A DNA stretch of 64,000 nt from Dirofilaria immitis (Eukaryota > Nematoda > Chromadorea > Rhabditida > Onchocercidae): contig JAKNDB010000065.1 of the NCBI GenBank assembly GCA_024305405.1, forward strand, positions 584,739 to 648,738, given 5' to 3'. Below, one piece after another: positions 24,014 to 36,300 of the stretch. Each line of letters starts with the position of its first letter. Position 1 is the stretch's first letter. A model generated the notes under the pieces. That model saw only the letters and a list, made by a program, of their open reading frames with translations. It had not been told where the DNA came from and made no database searches. A program made the position numbers and the translations under genes.

Positions 24014-26292
24014 TCATACCATGCTGCGTTTTAATTTTTTAATTGATCTGCCTGTTTTCAATTGACTTGAACTTCGAAAACAATGTAATCGAGCTTCACA
24101 TTGGCATGAATCTTGGCATAATTCACCTTTTTTAACATGTATTGATAACATGTATTAGTTGTTGATATTATCGATGAATTTGCATCCATTGAGGAAATAT
24201 GATGACAACATAATCCTATAAAAAAATTTTAATTTCAACGAATAATTCGTTTGGTAAGAAAAAAGAAAAGAAGAAAAATTTAAAACAGAAATACCAAATA
24301 TAGATAAATTGAAATCAATAATTCTAGTAACATTTTTGATAATATTTTTAGCTAGTAAAAATATATAAATTTGCAACAGTTGAAAAATATAAACTACAAA
24401 TTGAATTAAGCTACAAATATCTCATCCATAACCCATAGATAGAATTTATTCAAACTAATTTTCAACAAATTACAATCAATTTTATTCCACAATTATTTTC
24501 AAATATTTACCTGGTTTGCAATCATTATGACCAAGACAAATCCCACCAGATTCACCATTTTTTGATTGATTTATGGATGAATGAAGTCGCTTGATCTATA
24601 ATAATACAAACTAAAAAACTTCTATTTCTTACTTAAATGAATCAAATTAAACGGAATAGTTTAATAATCTGAAAATCAAAATACTTTAATTTAATTTACA
24701 AGCACAATCAATCGAATAATAAAAATTAAATCGATATGCATATATATATTCATTTATATTATATTCTTTTTATCAATTTTCATTACCTTTATTTAGTAGC
24801 TATCTAAAAGTAATGATTTCTTTCGATCGATGAAAAATATTTGAATGAGAAAAGGAAAATGATGCAAATTATACATAACAGTTACCTTGAAATTTTTATT
24901 CTTCGTAATTAATAATGTATGAGGTGATGATTGTACGGTATGAAAATTTAACGGTAGCATAGGTAAGCGTTTAGCCAGTTTTTTCGTCTCCTAAATATAT
25001 CTTATTGATCATTTTATAATTTAATTCCTTTGTTAACTTTATGAAAAAAGTAATGTTTTTTATGAGATAAAATTGCTTAAACGAATTAACTGTTATTTGA
25101 ATTTCAAGGAGAGAAATTAGAGCGAAGGAAAAAAAATTATTTTATTTTTCAAATATTTCATTATTATTAGTTAAAGAAGTTCTGTCATTATAAAATTTAA
25201 TTTTTAATAAACTAAAAATATTCAAATTCATTTTTATTATTTTCGTTAATTAGAAAAATTTGAAATAATAATTATAGCAATAAATAAATATTTCTTTTTA
25301 ATAATAAATTTTGCAATACAATTCAAAATATTACAAAGTTTGAACGTTTAATAAAAAGAACAAGAAGAAGTGAAAGTAATTTTTAGAAGACTTTAGCAAA
25401 ATTTCGCTCTATTTTCACTTGATTTTCCAATCTTTTCAAGCATTTCATAATTGCTTTTATTCGTGTTGTTATTTGTTTCCGCCATCGTATATGCGTTTCT
25501 TTCATTTTATGTTTCTCCAATAAATTACTTCTACTCGTATCATCTGAAATATTTAAAAAGTACATGTATTATATCATTCATTCTATTTTGATGATATAAT
25601 AAATATTCGAAGTTGTACAATATTTGTATGGCACAAAATAATATACACGTATTATCATATCATATCGTCATGTCATATCAGTGAAAAAGAAAACATTCAT
25701 CACTCATTGTTTATTTTCAATGCTATTAACTTTTTATATTATTCTAAAGTTTGTCTTAGGAATTATTTTTATGAAATGAACAGATTTTTTTTTTTAGAAA
25801 AAAGACATTTTAAAATGAATTTCATTAAACGAAATTTTTCAATAAAATTCGTTAAATAATATAACAATAAGTTGCAATGATAATTGAAAGTTGCAATAAA
25901 TTAATTAATTAGTAGAATTAAAAATTTGATCAGAGTAAGAGAAAGGAAGAAAGAGGAAAAAGTTACTATTGTGTGATGTAAATTTAACAAATATATCAGT
26001 TTTAATAAAATTTTTTAGAATTTTTTTCAATCATTTAAATTCGTCAATTTGTTGCATTTATTCTATTCAAAGAATCTAATTTAGGTGAATTGAAAAATTT
26101 TATTTAAAATATTTCGCATTTTCTTTGAAATCTTTTCATAATTTGCAACTTAAATTTTGGAAAAATACTAATTAAATTCTTTAGCTCAGAATAAACATAA
26201 ATAATCGACAGTTTCAAAAAAGAAATCTTTTTATTAAATATTCCATTTGCAAGAAAAACAAAAACAAAGAAATATGCAAATTTCATAAGCAT
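24014..26292 (-). CDS. Dickkopf-like secreted protein (C-terminal colipase-fold cysteines)
   Basis: Minus-strand exons at 25419-25543, 24886-24990, 24511-24595 and 24014-24215 have AG acceptors and GT donors and agree in phase (1-0-0-1). The encoded chain is basic and coiled-coil-like at first (KAIMKCLKRLENQ), contains a dibasic KRLPMLP segment, then the cysteine module: CLGHNDCKPGLCC, TCYQYMLKKG, ELCQDSCQCEARLHC. Order and spacing match the second cysteine-rich domain of Dickkopf proteins, secreted antagonists or modulators of Wnt co-receptors. The last cysteine of that domain is not seen. A phase-compatible first exon at 26169-26292 starts with a signal peptide (MKFAYFFVFVFLANG). One defect: the last exon goes out of frame in the A6 run at 24128-24133; as written it stops at 24058, with one extra A it reads on to 24014. 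A homopolymer assembly error or a recent frameshift could explain it. Confidence 0.68.
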
Positions 26293-26491
26293 CCTTTTAT
26301 TTTGTTTGAATTTGAATTATTAATGAAATGAGCAAACTGACATATTTATCATTTACAGATAGTCGAGAATGATAAGTCATTTGGAAATCTTATCAGAATG
26401 TTAATAAACTTAAATGGAGAAAGGCATCATAAATGGCTTCTAGGAAAATTTATGGAAATGCCAAATTTACCGTTTGAAAATGTCCGTTTAC

Positions 26492-26574
26492 TTTTAAATG
26501 ATCACTCAATTCACGAACTTTTTCACTTAACTGACGTAATCGTTTCCGCTTCTTTTTCAATGCCTTCCTCCAAT
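26492..26574 (-). other. Candidate upstream exon with coiled coil
   Basis: Bounded by a TTTTTAG acceptor and a GTAAAC donor on the minus strand (alternative donor GTAAAT at 26471). It encodes 27 codons, strongly basic then heptad-like (KKKRKRLRQLSEKVRELSDH). It ends in phase 0, which does not join directly to the phase-1 exon at 25543, so an intermediate exon or a different gene is implied. It may be an alternative 5' part of the Dickkopf-like gene. Confidence 0.45.
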
Positions 26575-26879
26575 CTAAAAACAATTAGCAAATTTCATCA
26601 ATATTTGCAAATTTTGGTAATATTATGCAATTTTTCCCAAATTTAAAATATTTAAAATATAAATTAGATTTTCATTTTCGAATCTGTACGCTATCACAGG
26701 GATTGAAAATTTATGCATGAAAGAAGGGATAAATCAGAAGTGAATCTTAATTTTAAAAATAACATCTCGACTTTTTTACGACCATAATAGTTGGAGCAGT
26801 GATAGGATGATGAGTTTTATGGTGAATAAATGATGAATGCTGCTGTTGTGAAAGATATTTATTCGCGTGATGATATATG

Positions 26880-27041
26880 TTAATGTGGTAGGAAATGTAA
26901 TCGTGATGCCACGGGTATAAACGTTGGATGCATTGACAATAGATGATGATGATCGCTGATCGAGGACACAAAATATCCACCAGATGTCATAAAGCAGATC
27001 GTTAGAAACAGCAGGTGGTAATGTCCATTTGCTGACAACAT
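26880..27041 (-). other. Candidate signal-peptide exon
   Basis: A minus-strand frame of 53 codons from ATG 27041 has a hydrophobic leader (HLLFLTICFMTSGGYFVSS) and a His-rich continuation. A second frame just downstream (26753-26980) is His/Gln-rich (YLSQQQHSSFIHHKTHH) and leads towards the coiled-coil exon. Both frames look protein-like, as if one coding sequence had a one-base shift near 26900. A donor in phase with the coiled-coil exon (GTGGAT at 26980) also exists. Which start the downstream gene uses is unresolved. Confidence 0.35.
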
Positions 27042-29191
27042 AATACCAATATCTTTAAAAATGATTCATATTTTATCAAATTATTTTTGGCTAAAGGTAA
27101 AAAAGACTTTCAAGTATATATTCGAATTATAATTCGAAATTATTGAAAGCTTTTTGTATTTTATTAAACAATTAAAATAATTATTTTTTCTGTCAACTTT
27201 TTTTCAAATATGACAGATCATTTTTTCATAAATTGTACAAAATGATAAAAATGAGAATGAAAAATAGAAGGAATATGGAAATAATTATATTCTACAAGGA
27301 AAATAAAATATAGCTTGGATTAAGAAAAAAGAGTCTAGGCCAAGTATTAGCAAAAAGAGTTTAGTCTTTCTTCCTTATCTTCTTTCTATCTCTAAAATAT
27401 AATACTTCTAAACGCTACTATTACCAACATTTCCTCCCTTTTCTGCCATCGGATATTATTGATTTTTCACAATCTAAAATGCTATACTTGCTCCATTAAT
27501 TTGTTTATTTGTTTCTGGAAAAAGTCTTAAAATTATTAAGCAAAATCTGTTTCCAATATTTCAGGCTTTCTAGCAAAGAAAGCATTTCAATATAAAACAT
27601 TAAACGAATTTAATAGTTATTATTTATATTAATGAGCTTATTTAAAATGACATAAAAATTTGTAATATTCATTAATAATAAATAATTGAAAAATATAAAT
27701 TAAAAAAGAATTATTTAATACTTTTAATAATTACTTAAATATATGGCATAACGAATTTCGTAACATTCAATAATTGCATAAAAAAGTATTAGTAATAAAT
27801 GACTGAAATAAATTAAAAACAAAAAAATAATTACTCATTATTCTTAATAATTCTTTAAATATACATAAATAATAAATTTCTAATGCTTATTATTGATTAA
27901 CAAATATATCATATTAAAAAATTTCAGAAAAAGATTTAATATTATTGATAAATTTCTAGTATTAATTAATGATAAAGAAATAGTGTTAAAATAATTTCAA
28001 ATAATATATAATTTTAAAATCGTTTTGATTACATTTTTTTGTTAATTAAATTCATTTGATTTTGAAAGAAATAAATTAAAAAATTTTTTTTCTTACTAAA
28101 TATAATAGCGAATGGATATTTGCAATTTTCAATAAAATATTATAGGCTTGAAGGATTGAACTTTTTTTTAAATTATTCAATTATCGTATAGTCTAATGCG
28201 CCGATCATTTCCTGTTCAAATCAATTGAATTATATTGAAATACATCCGATTGGTTCAGTTTGATTTATTCAACAATTTCCTTCTTTATTCATACTCTATA
28301 ATCATGAATAATTATGCTTGCTCATAATAATGAAAATTCAATATTTATTTGAATGTGCATTGCATTGATTTTCATATACTTATAAAATATATTTAAATAT
28401 TAATTTATTATAATATTTAAATCAATATCGCCATCAGTTATTGCTTATCTGATTATTAATCTAATTTAGTGTATAAATTCATTTTATCATCATTCATTTG
28501 CATGGAATAACGATTATGTCTATATAATCATTATATTTTTCTCAATCTTTTATTATGAAATATGTTTAAATAATTACTCTATTCGTGTAATATTTTAAAT
28601 ATCGCCAATGATTATTTATTTATCGTAATTTATTTTTATTAATATTTGGATAGTAGTATTTATTCTTATTATTTTTAAATGAAATTTAAAATGTTTTTTT
28701 TTCATAATAATTATCGTAAACATATTTCGTGTAGTATTTTGATGAAAGTTTTTAAATTGTGCAATGTTAAACTTAACTTATTTGCTACTTTTTCAAACTT
28801 TTTAATGAATGCTTTTCAAAAATATACATATGATTATAATTAAATAAAAATAACCATAATTTTTAATAATCATAATATAACAAAAAAGTTAAGATTAATA
28901 ATGATATAATGTGATAACAATGAATAATAAAATTAGTAATGATGGTAACATTATTGCTGTTATATTAGTGAAAATTGCAACCATACAAGACTACACATAT
29001 CACATATCCAAAACGTTATCTTTATTTGATCTACTATTGTATTAATAAAAGTAATAATTAGCTAATATCATAATTGTTTCCAACCAAAAATAATTTAATA
29101 GTTTTTACACTTGTTATTATATTCGGAAATATTTCGTTTTAGTGCTCAAAAAAATTAATTTTTTTCGTAAAATTAATTTTTCGTAGAAAAC
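27042..29191. other. AT-rich interval, no gene seen
   Basis: Very AT-rich with many TTAATA/AATAAT runs. No exon, RNA gene or repeat boundary could be supported. Confidence 0.5.
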
Positions 29192-30098
29192 GGGAACGTT
29201 GACCTTGGTAAAACTGTAGACAACTGTGTAAACACCAAAAAAATAAAAAAAAACTGATCCGATACAAAGTCATGGTCCTTTATATAGAAGATTTTGTAAG
29301 GAGGAGATTTACAAGGATGGATATATTTAGACATAAGACAATTTTTATGGAATGAGAATATCCGCCGGAAACGGCGCCATGAGAATGGTTTACATTTTAT
29401 AAGCAATGAATGATTCATAGAAAAATAAAGATTAGAAATATTCATAACTGAAAATTAGTTTCGAGAAAATTCTCGACAATTGCAGAAATCGCACTTGAAT
29501 GGTTTTGCGCTTTTATGTTTTCGACATTGTGTTTTCAGATTGCCGATGCTAATAAATCTTTTGCTACATGCATCGCACTTGACCAACTTTCTACCTGCTT
29601 GTGTGCTGTTAGGTTGATTTAAATTCAAGTGATCATTTAGTCTTGCCTGAATGATGAACCGTTTCCACTTGACACCTGAAATTATGCGAAATGATTCATT
29701 TTTTTAATTTAAGTGATTTGGTGGTTATTTTCTTGAAAATTTTGAGTTTTCGCATAATCAATGCAAAGTCTCAATCAATGCAAATTAATACTATTAATAT
29801 CAGCATATGCAGAATAAAATCATAACTTCCTAAATCAGTGATATTCTTTTTGAATAATTATGAATAAGATTCAAAGTAAAATAAGACGCAGATAGATAAA
29901 AATATCGACGAATTGATATCTTCGAAATTATTCAGAGAACCAAAATATTTTCAATATTTCGAATTGATGTTTAGGCGCAACACACTGATTCCTTCGAAAA
30001 CAACGAGAAGAATTTGATAGAATAATAGTACAAGACCAAAAATTTACAAATATTTAATTTTCCTAGTTAGAGCACTAATTTATTCACTTAGTTTATTT
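29192..30098 (+). repeat. Recent ~0.9 kb duplicate of 8199-9084
   Basis: Same orientation and near-identical to 8199-9084. This copy keeps about 20 bp (tattttcaatatttcgaattg) that the other lacks. It ends about 290 bp before the satellite array. Confidence 0.88.
29470..29625 (-). pseudogene. Single C2H2 finger remnant (duplicate)
   Basis: The minus-strand frame reads CDACSKRFISIGNLKTQ, CRKHKSAKPFKCDFCNC. The first zinc-ligand His of the finger is Gln here (His at 8.5 kb), so the finger would not fold normally. The frame runs on past the stop present in the 8.5 kb copy. No start codon is seen. Confidence 0.72.
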
Positions 30099-30189
30099 CA
30101 CTTACATTGTTTTAACAACTAGTTTATCTTTAATGAATTTTATACATTATTTTAACAGTTAGTTTATATTTAATAATAAATATCGCACT

Positions 30190-30330
30190 CTAACATTTTT
30201 CGTCTTGCATTTGTTCTATGATGTTCATTTAAATTTGATTATCCACTCCTGCCTGACTTCGTGAATCGTTTCCACTTGAGATATGAAAATATTTCATTTA
30301 TATACTAAGTGATTTGAATTATTTCATAAC
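30190..30330 (+). repeat. Fragment of the zinc-finger block flank
   Basis: The text around tttttcgtcttgcatttgt ... ctcctgcctgac ... gtttccacttgagat matches 62095-62210 (and more weakly 8620-8690). It is the last recognisable sequence before the satellite. Confidence 0.65.
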
Positions 30331-30387
30331 AAATTCAAAAATAAGTTTGTCAATAACCACAGGAATTATTGGCTTCTAAATATTCAA

Positions 30388-33300
30388 TCATAGATATATA
30401 CGATGATTTTGTCGTATATATTTCTCCAATCATAGATACGGATTATGACCCGTCTCCGTTTGTCTAATCACAGATATGCATTATGACCCGTCTAATAATA
30501 GATATATACGATGAATATGTCGTATATATTTGTGTAATTCATAGATACGCATTGTGACTCGTCTAATCACATATATATACGATGAATTTGTCGTATATAT
30601 TTGTATAATTCATAGATACGCATTGTGACTCGTCTAATCATATGTATATACGGTGAATTTGTCGTATATATTTCTCCAATCATAGATACGGATTATGACC
30701 CGTCTCCGTTTGTCTAATCACAGATATGCATTATGACCCGTCTAATAATAGATATATACGATGAATATGTCGTATATATTTGTATAATTCATAGATACGC
30801 ATTGTGACTCGTCTAATCACATATATATACGATGAATTTGTCGTATATATTTCTCCAATCATAGATACGGATTATGACCCGTCTCCGTTTGTCTAATCAC
30901 AGATATGCATTATGACCCGTCTAATAATAGATATATACGATGAATATGTCGTATATATTTCTCCAATCATAGATACGGATTGTGACCCGTCTCTGTTTGT
31001 CTAATCATAGATATGCATTATGACCCGTCTAATAATAGATATATACGATGAATATGTCGTATATATTTGTATAATTCATAGATACGCATTGTGACTCGTC
31101 TAATCATATATATATACGATGAATTTGTCGTATATATTTCTATAATTCATAGATACGCATTGTGACTCGTCTAATCATATATATATACGATGAATTTGTC
31201 GTATATATTTCTCCAATCATAGATACGGATTATGACCCGTCTCCGTTTGTCTAATCACAGATATGCATTATGACCTGTCTAATAATAGATATATACGATG
31301 AATATGTCGTATATATTTGTATAATTCATAGATACGCATTATGACCCGTCTAATAATAGATATATACGATGAATATGTCGTATATATTTCTATAATTCAT
31401 AGATACGCATTGTGACTCGTCTAATCATATATATATACGATGAATTTGTCGTATATATTTCTCCAATCATAGATACGGATTATGACCCGTCTCCGTTTGT
31501 CTAATCACAGATATGCATTATGACCCGTCTAATAATAGATATATACGATGAATATGTCGTATATATTTGTATAATTCATAGATACGCATTGTGACTCGTC
31601 TAATCACATATATATACGATGAATTTGTCGTATATATTTCTATAATTCATAGATACGCATTGTGACTCGTCTAATCATATATATATACGATGAATTTGTC
31701 GTATATATTTCTCCAATCATAGATACGGATTATGACCCGTCTCCGTTTGTCTAATCACAGATATGCATTATGACCCGTCTAATAATAGATATATACGATG
31801 AATATGTCGTATATATTTGTATAATTCATAGATACGCATTGTGACTCGTCTAATCACATATATATACGATGAATTTGTCGTATATATTTCTCCAATCATA
31901 GATACGGATTATGACCCGTCTCCGTTTGTCTAATCACAGATATGCATTATGACCCGTCTAATAATAGATATATACGATGAATATGTCGTATATATTTCTC
32001 CAATCATAGATACGGATTGTGACCCGTCTCTGTTTGTCTAATCATAGATATGCATTATGACCCGTCTAATAATAGATATATACGATGAATATGTCGTATA
32101 TATTTGTATAATTCATAGATACGCATTGTGACTCGTCTAATCATATATATATACGATGAATTTGTCGTATATATTTCTATAATTCATAGATACGCATTGT
32201 GACTCGTCTAATCATATATATATACGATGAATTTGTCGTATATATTTCTCCAATCATAGATACGGATTATGACCCGTCTCCGTTTGTCTAATCACAGATA
32301 TGCATTATGACCCGTCTAATAATAGATATATACGATGAATATGTCGTATATATTTGTATAATTCATAGATACGCATTATGACCCGTCTAATAATAGATAT
32401 ATACGATGAATATGTCGTATATATTTCTATAATTCATAGATACGCATTGTGACTCGTCTAATCATATATATATACGATGAATTTGTCGTATATATTTCTC
32501 CAATCATAGATACGGATTATGACCCGTCTCCGTTTGTCTAATCACAGATATGCATTATGACCCGTCTAATAATAGATATATACGATGAATATGTCGTATA
32601 TATTTGTATAATTCATAAATACGCATTATGACCCGTCTAATAATAGATATATACGATGAATATGTCGTATATTTTTGTATAATTCATAGATACGCATTGT
32701 GACTCGTCTAATCACATATATATACGATGAATTTGTCGTATATATTTCTATAATTCATAGATACGCATTGTGACTCGTCTAATCATATATATATACGATG
32801 AATTTGTCGTATATATTTCTCCAATCATAGATACGGATTATGACCCGTCTCCGTTTGTCTAATCACAGATATGCATTATGACCTGTCTAATAATAGATAT
32901 ATACGATGAATATGTCGTATATATTTGTATAATTCATAGATACGCATTGTGACTCGTCTAATCACATATATATACGATGAATTTGTCGTATATATTTGTA
33001 TAATTCATAGATACGCATTGTGACTCGTCTAATCATATATATATACGATGAATTTGTCGTATATATTTCTCCAATCATAGATACGGATTATGACCCGTCT
33101 CCGTTTGTCTAATCACAGATATGCATTATGACCCGTCTAATAATAGATATATACGATGAATATGTCGTATATATTTGTATAATTCATAGATACGCATTGT
33201 GACTCGTCTAATCACATATATATACGATGAATTTGTCGTATATATTTCTCCAATCATAGATACGGATTATGACCCGTCTCCGTTTGTCTAATCACAGATA

Positions 33301-36300
33301 TGCATTATGACCTGTCTAATAATAGATATATACGATGAATATGTCGTATATATTTGTATAATTCATAGATACGCATTGTGACTCGTCTAATCACATATAT
33401 ATACGATGAATTTGTCGTATATATTTGTATAATTCATAGATACGCATTGTGACTCGTCTAATCATATATATATACGATGAATTTGTCGTATATATTTCTC
33501 CAATCATAGATACGGATTATGACCCGTCTCCGTTTGTCTAATCACAGATATGCATTATGACCTGTCTAATAATAGATATATACGATGAATATGTCGTATA
33601 TATTTGTATAATTCATAAATACGCATTATGACCCGTCTAATAATAGATATATACGATGAATATGTCGTATATTTTTGTATAATTCATAGATACGCATTGT
33701 GACTCGTCTAATCACATATATATACGATGAATTTGTCGTATATATTTCTATAATTCATAGATACGCATTGTGACTCGTCTAATCATATATATATACGATG
33801 AATTTGTCGTATATATTTCTCCAATCATAGATACGGATTATGACCCGTCTCCGTTTGTCTAATCACAGATATGCATTATGACCCGTCTAATAATAGATAT
33901 ATACGATGAATATGTCGTATATATTTGTATAATTCATAGATACGCATTGTGACTCGTCTAATCACATATATATACGATGAATTTGTCGTATATATTTGTA
34001 TAATTCATAGATACGCATTGTGACTCGTCTAATCATATATATATACGATGAATTTGTCGTATATATTTCTCCAATCATAGATACGGATTATGACCCGTCT
34101 CCGTTTGTCTAATCACAGATATGCATTATGACCCGTCTAATAATAGATATATACGATGAATATGTCGTATATATTTGTATAATTCATAGATACGCATTGT
34201 GACTCGTCTAATCACATATATATACGATGAATTTGTCGTATATATTTCTCCAATCATAGATACGGATTATGACCCGTCTCCGTTTGTCTAATCACAGATA
34301 TGCATTATGACCCGTCTAATAATAGATATATACGATGAATATGTCGTATATATTTGTATAATTCATAGATACGCATTATGACCCGTCTAATAATAGATAT
34401 ATACGATGAATATGTCGTATATATTTCTATAATTCATAGATACGCATTGTGACTCGTCTAATCACATATATATACGATGAATTTGTCGTATATATTTCTA
34501 TAATTCATAGATACGCATTGTGACTCGTCTAATCATATATATATACGATGAATTTGTCGTATATATTTCTCCAATCATAGATACGGATTATGACCCGTCT
34601 CCGTTTGTCTAATCACAGATATGCATTATGACCCGTCTAATAATAGATATATACGATGAATATGTCGTATATATTTCTATAATTCATAGATACGCATTGT
34701 GACTCGTCTAATCACATATATATACGATGAATTTGTCGTATATATTTGTATAATTCATAGATACGCATTGTGACTCGTCTAATCATATATATATACGATG
34801 AATTTGTCGTATATATTTCTATAATTCATAGATACGCATTGTGACTCGTCTAATCATATATATATACGATGAATTTGTCGTATATATTTCTATAATTCAT
34901 AGATACGCATTGTGACTCGTCTAATCATATATATATACGATGAATTTGTCGTATATATTTCTCCAATCATAGATACGGATTATGACCCGTCTCCGTTTGT
35001 CTAATCACAGATATGCATTATGACCCGTCTAATAATAGATATATACGATGAATATGTCGTATATATTTGTATAATTCATAGATACGCATTGTGACTCGTC
35101 TAATCATATATATATATACGATGAATTTGTCGTATATATTTGTATAATTCATAGATATGCATTATGACCCGTCTAATAATAGATATATACGATGAATATG
35201 TCGTATATATTTGTATAATTCATAGATACGCATTGTGACTCGTCTAATCACATATATATATACGATGAATTTGTCGTATATATTTGTATAATTCATAGAT
35301 ACGCATTGTGACTCGTCTAATCATATATATATACGATGAATTTGTCGTATATATTTCTATAATTCATAGATACGCATTGTGACTCGTCTAATCATATATA
35401 TATACGATGAATATGTCGTATATATTTGTATAATTCATAGATACGCATTATGACCCGTCTAATAATAGATATATACGATGAATATGTCTTATATATTTCT
35501 ATAATTCATAGATACGCATTGTGACTCGTCTAATCATATATATATACGATGAATTTGTCGTATATATTTCTCCAATCATAGATACGGATTATGACCCGTC
35601 TCCGTTTGTCTAATCACAGATATGCATTATGACCCGTCTAATAATAGATATATACGATGAATATGTCGTATATATTTCTCCAATCATAGATACGGATTAT
35701 GACCCGTCTCCGTTTGTCTAATCACAGATATGCATTATGACCCGTCTAATAATAGATATATACGATGAATATGTCGTATATATTTGTATAATTCATAGAT
35801 ACGCATTGTGACTCGTCTAATCATATATATATACGATGAATTTGTCGTATATATTTGTATAATTCATAGATACGCATTGTGACTCGTCTAATCATATATA
35901 TATACGATGAATTTGTCGTATATATTTGTATAATTCATAGATACGCATTGTGACTCGTCTAATCATATATATATACGATGAATTTGTCGTATATATTTCT
36001 CCAATCATAGATACGGATTATGACCCGTCTCCGTTTGTCTAATCACAGATATGCATTATGACCCGTCTAATAATAGATATATACGATGAATATGTCGTAT
36101 ATATTTGTATAATTCATAGATACGCATTATGACCCGTCTAATAATAGATATATACGATGAATATGTCGTATATATTTCTATAATTCATAGATACGCATTG
36201 TGACTCGTCTAATCATATATATATATATATATATATACGATGAATATGTCGTATATATTTGTATAATTCATAGATACGCATTATGACCCGTCTAATAATA

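Noticed and set aside
26753..26980. 75-codon His/Gln-rich minus-strand frame as a separate gene
   Set aside because: It begins with GTG, not ATG, and overlaps a better signal-peptide frame. It is discussed only as part of the uncertain 5' end of the Dickkopf-like gene.
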